From positions 30,161 through 94,160 of the forward strand of contig CACZAD010000035.1 of the NCBI GenBank assembly GCA_902779055.1: a stretch of 64,000 bases of DNA. Direction: 5' to 3'. Below the pieces are notes generated by a model, which saw nothing but the letters and a program-made list of their open reading frames with translations, had not been told where the DNA came from and did not search any database. Below, in pieces: positions 1 through 9,600 of the stretch. A program made the position numbers and the translations under genes. How positions within the stretch are numbered: the first letter of the stretch is position 1; every line of letters begins with the position of its first letter. The stretch comes from Fibrobacter succinogenes. Its GTDB lineage: Bacteria > Fibrobacterota > Fibrobacteria > Fibrobacterales > Fibrobacteraceae.

Positions 1-594
1 ATCCCCAAGATCCAGTTGCAAAGTTGGCATAATGGAACCGCGATAAAGAACACACAAACCATTCCAGTTTGAAGCATCAACAGATAACGCAGCACCGTCA
101 GAATCAAAGCCAGCGGTGTAAAAACCGACATTGATAAAAGAATTATAAGACCCGTCCAACAAAACTACGGCATCAAGAATACCTTTAAATTCTGGAATGA
201 GTCCGCCATAAGTCCACAATATTTCGGCCTGTTTTTCATCAACGGAATCCTTCTCAAAAAACCATTCTCCAGCTCGTTTACCAAATTTGGAAGTATCACC
301 AACATAGGCTTTTGTACTCACCACAGAATCGCCGTTAGACCACAAATCGCCGCGTCCCGAAGGCATATTCACGATGCATCCGTCATAACCCCAATTTCCA
401 CTGGTCTTGCAGAGAATTGAAGAATTTTCAGAGGAACTCGATGAAGATTCTAGTTCTACAGAAGACGAACTGGGCATATCCACTGATGAGCTTGAAAGTT
501 CGACATCAGACGAACCCGTAACGGAATCGTCTGAGCAAGCGAGCATTGCAAATGTCAAAACTCCAAAGAATATCAAATAAAGTTTATCAATCAT
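1..594 (-). CDS. Secreted lipoprotein, C-terminus outside the window
   Basis: An open frame of 198 codons runs off the left edge without a stop. It starts at an ATG (592-594) and encodes a hydrophobic signal ending in the lipobox-like LAC followed by SDDS, so it is probably an outer-membrane or periplasmic lipoprotein. A linker with serine runs follows (residues about 30-58), of the kind common in Fibrobacter surface proteins. The rest has aromatic and glycine residues (GNWGYDGC, WNGLCVLYRGS, LQLDLGD) that suggest a beta-sandwich domain, possibly carbohydrate binding. I do not recognise the family. No clear ribosome-binding site was seen. Confidence 0.7.
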   Translation of the reverse strand, partial: MIDKLYLIFFGVLTFAMLACSDDSVTGSSDVELSSSSVDMPSSSSVELESSSSSSENSSILCKTSGNWGYDGCIVNMPSGRGDLWSNGDSVVSTKAYVGDTSKFGKRAGEWFFEKDSVDEKQAEILWTYGGLIPEFKGILDAVVLLDGSYNSFINVGFYTAGFDSDGAALSVDASNWNGLCVLYRGSIMPTLQLDLGD

Positions 595-683
595 ATCAAA
601 TAAAATATATAAATACGTTATCGTAAGATTTATATAAATTAAAAATTCAACATTTTTTATAAAATAAGGTCTCTATTTTTTAA

Positions 684-727
684 AGGCGACCCCGGAATAA
701 ATCCGGGGTGACAAGCCGGGGTGACAG
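684..727. repeat. Short REP-like palindromic repeat
   Basis: This is one copy of the dispersed unit GGYGACCCCGGAATAAATCC followed by GGGGTGACA. Its CCCCGGA and TCCGGGG arms form a hairpin, and a partial second GGGGTGACAG follows. Related copies lie near 12.35-12.78, 16.13, 28.61, 39.31 and 41.95 kb. Confidence 0.8.
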
Positions 728-748
728 AAAAACAAGAATCGCGATGCA

Positions 749-784
749 TAAAAAAAAGACGGACTTATCAGTCCGTCTTTTTTT
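749..784. terminator. Bidirectional intrinsic terminator
   Basis: A perfect stem GACGGAC / GTCCGTC with a 6-nt loop is flanked by an A-run on one side and a T-run on the other. It can terminate transcripts in both directions and closes the pta transcript. The pta stop codon lies in its T-run edge. Confidence 0.85.
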
Positions 785-2252
785 AAAGGTGACCCCGTCC
801 CGGAAAAACATACGAGGCGAGTGCCGCGACAAAATGCTTGCATTTTGGCATGGTTGAGCCGAAGGGTGTTGCGCTTGCGCAACAAGTCCGGATGTCTTCG
901 ACGAGGGCGCCGCGGGAAAGGTCGTTCACCGGCTTGGCGAGACCCTGGAGCATCGGGCCAATAGCGATCGTGCCGTGAGCGCTGCGCTGCACAGCCTTGT
1001 AACCGATGTTACCGGCAGAGAGGCTCGGGAACACAAACACGGTAGCCTTGCCAGCGACCGGGCTGTTCGGGGCCTTGAGGGCGCCAACGCTCGGAACTGT
1101 TGCGGCATCGTACTGAAGCGGGCCATCGACGAGCATTTCCGGGCGAGCAGCCTTTGCAGCGGCAGTAGCGGCCACGACGAGGTCTGCATCCGGGCCCTTG
1201 CCCGAATTGATGGTGCTGTAAGAAAGCATGGCAACGCGGCTCGGGAGGCCAAAGGCCTTTGCCGTGTCATCGCACTGGAGGGCGATATCGGCGAGTTCTT
1301 CGGCGAGCGGGTTCAGGTTGATGGCGCAGTCGCCGTAGATGTAAGTTTTGTCCTTCATGCACATGAAGAACACGGAGCTCACGGACTTGACACCCGGAGC
1401 GGTACGGATAATCTGGAGAGCCGGGCGGAGCGTGTCGGCGGTAGAGTGGATAGCGCCAGAAACGAGGCCATCGACTTCACCGAACTTGAGCATCATCGTG
1501 GCAAGCATTACGTTGTCAGCAAGAGCTGCACGTGCAAGTTCCGGAGTCATGCCCTTGGCCTTGCGGAGGTCCACGAGAGTCGGCACATACTTTTCGGCAA
1601 GTTCTGCGCTCGGTTCAATGATTTCGATGTTGGCCGGGAGCTTGACTCCCACAGACTTTGCGGTAGCTTCGATGTCTGCCTTCTTACCGATGAGAACCGG
1701 CACGGCGATGTTGCGTTCGACAGCGAGGCATGCAGCCTGGACGGTACGCGGTTCAGAGCCTTCCGGGAGCACGATGCGCTTGACGCACTTGGAAGCCTTA
1801 GAGAGGAGGCTTGCGCGGAACATGGCCTGGCTCACGCGGCGTTCGGCAGCCGGAGCGGCGAGGTCACCAGCGAGGCACTTTTCGCAACGGAGCAAGCGCT
1901 TGGGGCAGAAGAGTTCGGCATCTTCGCCATCGGCAAAAATCTTGGCATCGAGAGCAGAAGCGAGATCGTCGTTATACTTGTGTGCAATGACATCGTTCAT
2001 ACCCGTAGCACCTTCGACGACAACGGCGTCGACTGCGTCAAAATCCTGAGCGAGGAAGTCGGCGCAGATCTTTTCCATAAGAACGGCGGACTTGCCGGCC
2101 TTGATTTCTTCGACGCTATCGGCAGCGTTCACAACGCTGAGCGGCTTATAGACGGAGGCAATGAGGCCAGCCTTCGTAACGGCATCGACGATTTCCTGGA
2201 TTTTGGCTTCCATTTTGGAGGCAGCCGTTGCAACTAAGTATACACGATTCAT
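783..2252 (-). CDS. pta: Phosphate acetyltransferase with repeat-derived C-terminus
   Basis: Pta interconverts acetyl-CoA and acetyl phosphate, the route to fermentation acetate in the cytoplasm. The C-terminal two thirds is a typical PTA/PTB domain: [49 protein letters not shown], and the near-terminal [23 protein letters not shown]. The N-terminal part (about 150 residues) is short and lacks the P-loop and DRTGG regions of long enterobacterial Pta. The ATG at 2252 was chosen because GGAG lies 6-10 nt upstream; an in-frame TTG 12 nt earlier is less likely. After residue 454 the expected final helix is absent. Residues 455-489 are translated from the 107-bp repeat at 785-891, so activity may be altered. 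Confidence 0.93.
   Translation of the reverse strand: MNRVYLVATAASKMEAKIQEIVDAVTKAGLIASVYKPLSVVNAADSVEEIKAGKSAVLMEKICADFLAQDFDAVDAVVVEGATGMNDVIAHKYNDDLASALDAKIFADGEDAELFCPKRLLRCEKCLAGDLAAPAAERRVSQAMFRASLLSKASKCVKRIVLPEGSEPRTVQAACLAVERNIAVPVLIGKKADIEATAKSVGVKLPANIEIIEPSAELAEKYVPTLVDLRKAKGMTPELARAALADNVMLATMMLKFGEVDGLVSGAIHSTADTLRPALQIIRTAPGVKSVSSVFFMCMKDKTYIYGDCAINLNPLAEELADIALQCDDTAKAFGLPSRVAMLSYSTINSGKGPDADLVVAATAAAKAARPEMLVDGPLQYDAATVPSVGALKAPNSPVAGKATVFVFPSLSAGNIGYKAVQRSAHGTIAIGPMLQGLAKPVNDLSRGALVEDIRTCCASATPFGSTMPKCKHFVAALASYVFPGRGHL
785..891. repeat. 107-bp long palindromic element, copy 1 (inside pta 3' end)
   Basis: It matches 28913-29019 at 106 of 107 positions, in the same orientation. 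It reads as the short REP-like unit (CCCCGTCCCGG ... AACAAGTCCGG) with 77 bp (804-880) inserted between the arms. The insert contains the hairpin AAAATGC-TT-GCATTTT at 831-846, and the hairpin GTTGCGC-TT-GCGCAAC spans its right end at 868-883. It supplies the last 35 codons of pta. Confidence 0.9.
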
Positions 2253-2496
2253 TTTTATCTCCAATTTTGAATTTACAGGTGTAAAATTAGGATTTTAGAC
2301 CCAATCAGGCACCTGTTTTGAAGAAAAAAAATCATAATATTCCGCTCTTACAGTTTCTTTCATTTCCGCTACGCGAAAAAAGCCTTACCTTCCCACAAAA
2401 ATCCCATTGCAAACAATACTTTATTATTATCTTTGGCGCTGTGTATGGGAAAAACACTGTGGGATAGGGGATTAACACTAATCTTAGGAGTCACGG

Positions 2497-5400
2497 ATGA
2501 GGATCAGTGCGCTTTTTCAAAGGGTTTTGGTGTGTTTGGCAGTATTCGGTGCCTGTGCCTTCGCGCAGACGGTTGCTGTAGCACACATCATTTACGACGG
2601 CAACGTTTTGTACTATGCCGACAACGAAAGCAATTTCGTGTACAAGTCCATCGAAAAAAATGACGATGGCACGTTCACCATCGAATTCACTGACGAACGC
2701 CTTGCCAACGGCAAGAAGGACGTTCGCAGATTGCAATTCGGTCTTGGCTGCAGCGGAAACACATGCCGCACAGACTTGAGCCCCGACAACAAGCCGACTC
2801 TTGGCGAGCTGTTCCCCGGATACAGGGAAAACTCCATCCAGGACGGGAAATACATGTACAACAAGGAAGAGATCTGGATCGTCATCAACGACGACAAGAC
2901 CCTGACGATTTCCGACACAAAGCCCTACATTGCGCCCAAGCCGAGAAAATACATCCGGTTCCTCACCCCGTGGACAAACACGAACGCCGTCATGTTCTAT
3001 AACGACACCGAAAGCTACATGACAACCGCACCTTCCCCGTATTGCGGCTGGTTCGAAAGCAACGTCCCGACTCCGTCCGGCAGCGCAAGCGTTTACTTCA
3101 AGCAGACGATCGGCGTCAACTACTTCGGCGCCGACGGCCTCACCGAAGACGAAGCCCAGGCCCTCCCCATCAGCCTGGATTCCATTTTTGACTTGACCGA
3201 CACGGCCTGGATTACCGGCTTCCAGTACGGCGCACCCGAAATCTACAGCGAATATCCGGGCGTCCTCGGCGAATGCCTCCCCAAAATCCTCCCCGTGATG
3301 ATGTTCGACTGGTACGACGGTTCCATCAACTCCGACGGTTCAAAAGACGGACTCAACTACGGCGCCAAGGGCGGTGCCGGACGCACAGGTTTCGACATGC
3401 GCGGAGTCCCCATGTACGGCTCCGGCACTAGCGAAGACTTTGGACAGAAGGGTTGCGAAGGCTCTCCGGTCACCGGAATGGTCGAAAAGCAGCTCGGTGC
3501 AAACGGCGTCCCGGTACGCGCAGCAAACTTCCCCAGCAACTGCAAGAACGCCACGCACCTCAACAACTGGTTCCTCCCCGAAGTCCTCTACACTGACGGC
3601 GTGAACTCCTACACGAACGTCACCTGCCGCGACCTGGAACTCACGCTCACGGACGACGGCTTCTGGAAAGGTCAGAAGGATGACGAAAGCCCGGAACACG
3701 GTCTGTTCTTGCTGGACGACTTCCGCTGGCTCGACAGTGCCCACACCATCGAGAACCCGCACTACGACTCCATCAGCGGTGGCAACGACATCCCGGGTTA
3801 CCACAACTACGGCTTCGCGATGAAGATCCAGGCCGAATTCGTCTACGTCAAGGGACAGTACTTTGAATTCAACGGCGACGATGACGTCTGGGTGTTCATC
3901 AACAACAAGCTCGTCGTGGACATCGGCGGCCAGCACCAGAAAGTCATGCGCTCCGTGAACCTCGACGACCTCGGACTCACGCCGGGCGAGACCTATCCGT
4001 TCCACATCTTCTATGCCGAACGCAAACGCACGCAGTCGAACTTCATGATGAGAACGTCCATCGACTTGAAGGCCGAATCCAGCATGTTCCTGACGAGCCT
4101 CTCGGACGACACGACGCTCATCAAGAAGGAAGTGTGGCAGAACATCCGCGAAAAGACGCTCGCCTGCGACTTCTCCGCCAACTCGGAACAGAAGCGCACG
4201 GAACGCGGTCCTTCGAACTTTACGTTATTCGGAAAGAGCCTCCCGCTGACAGGCGTCGCCTTGAGCCAGCAGGACTCCCTCTACTACAGCGGCATCACGA
4301 TCACGAACGACTACACGATGCTCACCATCAACACGACGAACATCTCACGCATGCAGGCACTCCCGCCGGGAACCTACTACGTGCGCGTTTCGCTCAAGAG
4401 CAATCCGAAGGAATACAAGGACGTTTACTTCACCATCCCGCCGACGGAACTTCCGAACATCGCCTTTGCAAACATCATCGACTCGAGCTACTGCTACATC
4501 GCAGACATCATCGAGAAAGACACGGTCTGCGTCGACAAGTACTGGAAGCCCCTCGGAAACGAAGCTAGCCGCAACGTGAGCAGCGACACGCTCCCCATCA
4601 ACCTGAACAAGAACGAAAAGATCTGGGCAGGCCGCATCTACCCCATCAACGTCACCTACGTTGAAGACTGGGCGACAAACTACAGCGGAATTTCTGCAAC
4701 GGTCAAGACCAGCGACACCAAGCTTATCGCCTGCGACTCGCTCGGCACCCCGCTTGCCAACGGCGAGTTCACACTCGTCAACGGAAAGAACACGTTCTAC
4801 GTCAAGGCTACCGGCGCAGTAACGAACGGCACCATCGAAGTTTCGACCCTCGCCTCCAAGAACAAGAACATCAAGTGGACAGGCATCGACATTGAAGAAC
4901 CGCCAGTTCCGCAGATCGAAACCGCCTACATCTACGACCGCAACGGCGACGGCCGCGGCGACAGCGTCTGGATCCGCTTCAACAAGCCCCTTGGCGGAAG
5001 CAGCGTCCTCGATTCGCTCAAGTTCACGTTCGGCTCGACGCACTACGAACTTTCCAAGGTCAATTACAACGACGGTGACACGGAACTCACGATCGTCGCC
5101 CCCGGAGACGGTTTCGGCACTGCAATTTCTACGGGTGGCGCTTCTGAGCCCTATACTGGAAAGATCAGCGTCTGGTACACCTACACGAACCCCGAAAACC
5201 ACATCGTCTCGAATTTCGCCATTGACGGACTCCTCGGCGACGGCATCGGCCCCATCATCATGGCCGCCGAAATCGAATACACCGAAGACGGAAAGACTCA
5301 GCTCACCCTCACGTTCAGCGAAGGTCTCGACTACAAGAACGCAAGCTCGTCATTGTTCGCCTTCCGCTGCTACAGCGCAGGCGTTATGTCCACCGTCATC

Positions 5401-6408
5401 CAGGAAGCCGAATACGTCACCACCATACCGGTATACCGCTGGAAGCTCACCTTCTCCAAGACGTCCCTCTCGGACATCGTCCCCGTCGTAGGCGACTCCG
5501 TGCGCATCAAGCCTCCTTCAGAAGGTGGCATCGCCGTCGACCTCAACGGTCTCCCGGCTCACGAAAACAACCCGTGGGTACGCATCACCGGTGAACAGCG
5601 CATTACCGTCACGAGCCCGGCAGTCGTCACCATGGACAAGGAATCGCCCAACTTCGACCAGACCAAGGAAATCGTCCGTAGCGACTCCGCCACCGTGCCG
5701 ATACTCGTCGACAGCGACAAGCCGCTCACGGCAGACCAGGTCGGTACCATTTACGGCACCCAGGGTCACTACCTTGGCGACATGAACATGTCCGAACTCG
5801 TCGAAAACGAAATCAGCGAAATTTCGAAGGCCGTCAAGACCTCCACCATGCTCGAAGACAAGGTTGCCGCGAAGAACGGAAGCGCCACGACCACAGTTTC
5901 GCTCGAGACCGTCATCGCGATGCTTGACCGCAAGGAAATCACACTAAAGGAAGCCAAGAACAGGTTCGGCCTCAGCGATGTCATCGCAAACGCCTACAAC
6001 AACGGCCTTTTGAACAAGAACAACCTGAACAACTACATGCACGGCACCAAGGAAGACATCAAGACCATCGCCGAATCGATGGCCGACAAGACGGAACTCA
6101 GCTACAAGACCACCTACTACACGAGCCTTGGGCACTTCGTCAATAACGATGCCGGCATAATCGCCTGCAACGACGACATCTTCAAGAAGGACGGCGCCAA
6201 GAACTGCCTCGGCAACGACGGGCACCTCTACCTCGCCTGGAACATGCGCTCCAAGAACGGCCGCCTCGCCGGCACCGGAGTCTACATCGCCCGCCTCGAG
6301 CTCCGCCTCGTCGTGAACGGCAAGAAGATCACCAAGCGCACGCAGGACTTCCTCTGGGGATTCAGGCACGGAAACCTCGTGATTACCGACTTCGACCTGA
6401 ACAAGTAA
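2497..6408 (+). CDS. Fibro-slime domain surface protein, paralog 1
   Basis: A 1303-residue secreted protein. The N-terminus MRISALFQRVLVCLAVFG...AFAQ is a signal peptide, and the ATG follows AGGAG by 6 nt. Residues about 145-550 carry the fibro-slime domain, with the PA14-like core YFEFNGDDDVWVFINNK near 450 and YPFHIFYAERKRTQSNFMM near 505. At about 815 DRNGDGRGDSVW resembles a calcium-binding loop. The C-terminus (about 1245-1275, AWNMRSKNGRLAGTGVYIARL) resembles a FlgD-type Ig fold used as a sorting tail in FCB-group bacteria. Family members are reported among Fibrobacter outer-membrane proteins linked to cellulose adhesion; that role is inferred here. It is followed by a strong terminator and a paralog. 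Confidence 0.9.
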   Translation: MRISALFQRVLVCLAVFGACAFAQTVAVAHIIYDGNVLYYADNESNFVYKSIEKNDDGTFTIEFTDERLANGKKDVRRLQFGLGCSGNTCRTDLSPDNKPTLGELFPGYRENSIQDGKYMYNKEEIWIVINDDKTLTISDTKPYIAPKPRKYIRFLTPWTNTNAVMFYNDTESYMTTAPSPYCGWFESNVPTPSGSASVYFKQTIGVNYFGADGLTEDEAQALPISLDSIFDLTDTAWITGFQYGAPEIYSEYPGVLGECLPKILPVMMFDWYDGSINSDGSKDGLNYGAKGGAGRTGFDMRGVPMYGSGTSEDFGQKGCEGSPVTGMVEKQLGANGVPVRAANFPSNCKNATHLNNWFLPEVLYTDGVNSYTNVTCRDLELTLTDDGFWKGQKDDESPEHGLFLLDDFRWLDSAHTIENPHYDSISGGNDIPGYHNYGFAMKIQAEFVYVKGQYFEFNGDDDVWVFINNKLVVDIGGQHQKVMRSVNLDDLGLTPGETYPFHIFYAERKRTQSNFMMRTSIDLKAESSMFLTSLSDDTTLIKKEVWQNIREKTLACDFSANSEQKRTERGPSNFTLFGKSLPLTGVALSQQDSLYYSGITITNDYTMLTINTTNISRMQALPPGTYYVRVSLKSNPKEYKDVYFTIPPTELPNIAFANIIDSSYCYIADIIEKDTVCVDKYWKPLGNEASRNVSSDTLPINLNKNEKIWAGRIYPINVTYVEDWATNYSGISATVKTSDTKLIACDSLGTPLANGEFTLVNGKNTFYVKATGAVTNGTIEVSTLASKNKNIKWTGIDIEEPPVPQIETAYIYDRNGDGRGDSVWIRFNKPLGGSSVLDSLKFTFGSTHYELSKVNYNDGDTELTIVAPGDGFGTAISTGGASEPYTGKISVWYTYTNPENHIVSNFAIDGLLGDGIGPIIMAAEIEYTEDGKTQLTLTFSEGLDYKNASSSLFAFRCYSAGVMSTVIQEAEYVTTIPVYRWKLTFSKTSLSDIVPVVGDSVRIKPPSEGGIAVDLNGLPAHENNPWVRITGEQRITVTSPAVVTMDKESPNFDQTKEIVRSDSATVPILVDSDKPLTADQVGTIYGTQGHYLGDMNMSELVENEISEISKAVKTSTMLEDKVAAKNGSATTTVSLETVIAMLDRKEITLKEAKNRFGLSDVIANAYNNGLLNKNNLNNYMHGTKEDIKTIAESMADKTELSYKTTYYTSLGHFVNNDAGIIACNDDIFKKDGAKNCLGNDGHLYLAWNMRSKNGRLAGTGVYIARLELRLVVNGKKITKRTQDFLWGFRHGNLVITDFDLNK

Positions 6409-6427
6409 TTTCGGGCAAAAAACTTTC

Positions 6428-6451
6428 AAGGCACCTCCGGGTGCCTTTTTT
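6428..6451 (+). terminator. Rho-independent terminator of fibro-slime paralog 1
   Basis: Stem AAGGCACC / GGTGCCTT with a 4-nt loop, followed by a T-run, 20 nt after the stop codon. Confidence 0.9.
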
Positions 6452-6625
6452 GCGTTTTACACATACTGAAAAAACGGAACTTTTCCCCCACCCCCAAAAA
6501 ATTAGTCCGTTGTGTTGCAGTCTTCTCAATTTATTTTACAATCCAGTAAAAAAAATTTGATAAAAATCACAAGATTGAGTGTATTTTCAATAAGGTTATG
6601 GACAAAATTGCAAAGGGAGTCGTGG

Positions 6626-9600
6626 ATGCGGGTTAAAAAAACAGTTTTAGGGTCAATTTTTACCCTTTTGTGCATGGCAACGCCATCTTTGGCGGCCGAT
6701 TACAACTTTTTAGTCATAAATGGGACCACAGCAAATAGTGGTTCAAGCCTCTATGTCAAAGTCCATCGACAGGGCAATATGGACAGGTGCGTAGAACTCC
6801 AAAGCTACGGCGACGGCTCGTTCTATACCCGACAGTCCTTGAACAATTCCCAAAGGCCGACATTCACCTTTTACACGACGCAGGGCTGCCGAGGCACCGC
6901 CCTGGCCACCATTTCTCCGCTTTCTGACGGAGAAATACCCGTCGCAAACAACCTGATTATCACCATCAACGACTTTGGCGCGACACAAGTCAACAGCGCC
7001 GACCCCATTACGGAACCGGGCAAAGCCCAGGCCGAAGAAAAACCGGGCGACAATCCTGGAGAAAATCCGGGAAACCCCGGCGCAACAAACCCGGACAACC
7101 CGCGCAATCCGGTCCAGAGCAGCCGTAAGGTAGTGCGTTTCTTTGCCCCGTGGACAAACACGTCGGCCATCATCTACGTCGCTGGCGGCGATTCCGCCAT
7201 GATGACGACGGTCAAGAACTACTGCGGATGGTTCGAAGCCCGCATTGAACCGCCCACGGGATCCCTGCAGGTCTACTTCAAGCAGACCATCGGCAGCACA
7301 TACGTCGGCGACAACGTCTATTACAAGATCAATCCCGCAACGCAGAGCATCTGGCTCTCGCTCGACGACGCCATCGAAGCGGACACCATCTGGGTCAAGG
7401 CAAACAAGGCCGGCGCACCGGCAGTTTCTGCAAAGTATCCCGGAATTCTGGGTGACTGCCCGACGAAAAAGCTCCCCGTGATGATGTTCGACTGGCTGCA
7501 CGGCACCAAGGGCGATGGCGACATCAAGACATCGACCAACCGCCGAGATTCTTCCGTGACGACGTCCTACGCCAACGGCGCCAAGGATCTCGATCCCGAA
7601 TTTGGCCCTATGTACGCTACCAGTGACGACTTCGGTTCTGGCGGATGCGCCGGGAGCAATTCTCCGGAAGGCAACATGAAGGGAATGGTCGAGGAATACC
7701 TCGGACCCAACGGAGTCCCCGTCCGCGCAGCGAACTTCCCCGAAAAATGCAAGATTACGGAACATTTGGACAACTGGTTCCTGCCGCAGGTCGTGGCACA
7801 GAAGAACGGCAAGGACTACTCCAACGCGACCTGCCGCTCCATCGAACTGAATCTTGACAACAACGGCCTCTGGCTTGGTCAAAAAGACAACAAGAGCCCC
7901 GAAGGCGGCCTATTCTTGCTCGACGACTTCCAGTACCTCGATGCCGAAAACACCGTCAAGAACCCGTTCTACGACAACATCTCCGCCAACGGCAAAAGGC
8001 ACAACTACGGCTTTACGATGAAGATCCAGGCAACGTTCGAATACGTTCCCGGCCAGTACTTCGAATTCTTTGGCGACGACGACGTCTGGGTGTTCATCAA
8101 CAACCGCCTCGTCGTGGACATTGGCGGCCAGCACACCCAGGTTTTGGGCTCCGTCGACCTCGACACGCTCGGACTTACCGAAGGCAAGAACTATCCGTTC
8201 CACATCTTCTACGCCGAACGCCATACTTCCCAGTCCAACTTTATGATGAGAACTTCGATCGACTTGAAGACCGAAGCAAGCCTCTTCTACCAGGACCTCT
8301 CCGCAAACGGACTCCTGGATTACCAGATTTACCAGATCATCCGTGAACAGGCCCTGGCTTGCGACTTCTCGTCCAACGCCACCACGAAGGATACCGTCGA
8401 AGCTCCGTCGAACTTTACGCTGTTCGGCAGCGGCGCCTACGCCGAGGGCGTTCCCCTCGACAGCGTCGGCACTTGGTTTGGCGGCATCACCATCAAGCCG
8501 GGCTACACGGGATTCACCATCAATACCGAACTGATCAGGCAGTTGAGAACGCTCCCGCCGGGAACCTACCAGTTGCGCTTCTCCTTGCAAAAGGACGAAT
8601 CCCAGAGCGACGACATTTGGTTCACTATCGACAAGTACGACTCGCCCACCATCAATTTTGCCCACGTGGACAATCAGAACAAGTGGACGCTCATCGGTAG
8701 CGAAGTCGACGGCACCATCGATACGCTCGGCAAGTGGGTCAATACCCGCTACACGGTCAATATCGCATTTGCCGAAGACTGGGCCACATTCGACGACATG
8801 GTCTACGTGAACACTTCGAACCCGCTGTTCTTTGCCTGCGACGAAAACGGCAACAAGATTACGACCGTGACGATGAAGAACGGCAAGGCAACCTTCTACG
8901 TGAAGGCTACCGCACCGGTTCAGGACGTAACGCTCATCGTCGGCAGCAGTGACGAAACGCAGACGGCCGCATGGCGACACATCTCGTTCATGGAACCGCC
9001 GGTCCCGCAGGTGGTATTCGCCTACATCTTTGACCGAAACGGCGACGGACGCGGCGATAGCGTTTACGCGAAGCTTTCCAAGCCGTACGGCAGCACGTTA
9101 AACAACAGCTTCGTGAGCATGGATTCCATCAAGCTGGAATTCGGCGATATGTTCCCGACCATAACCACGGCAAACACCGCCATCACGCACAACGACCTTG
9201 ACAGTTCCATCGCCATAACCTCTCCGCAGGGCGGTTTCGGAACCGTGCCGTTCACCGGTGGCGCCGAAAAGGTCTACAGCGGAAAGATCACACCGTTCTG
9301 GAAGTATACCGAAGGCGGAGCCCCGACGACCATCAGCCTCACAAGCGACGTCATCGACTCCATCGGACCGGTCATCACGTCGGCCGACATCGCCTACAGC
9401 AACGACGGTTCTACGGTGCTTACGGTAACGTTCAGCGAAGGTCTTGACTGCGAAAGCGACATTGACGCCCAGTACTTCATTTATTACTTCAAGCAAACCA
9501 GCGAAGTCCGCACGGACATCGTCCCGGATCTCGTGTCAAAGGACTCCAAGGCGAAATGGAAACTCTTCTTTAGAAGCTCCACCACCGACAAGAGCCACAT

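Noticed and set aside
2275..2316. ACAGGTG ... CACCTGT palindrome upstream of pta
   Set aside because: Seven-base arms are 28 nt apart in AT-rich DNA. It could be an operator, but there is no support beyond chance-level symmetry.
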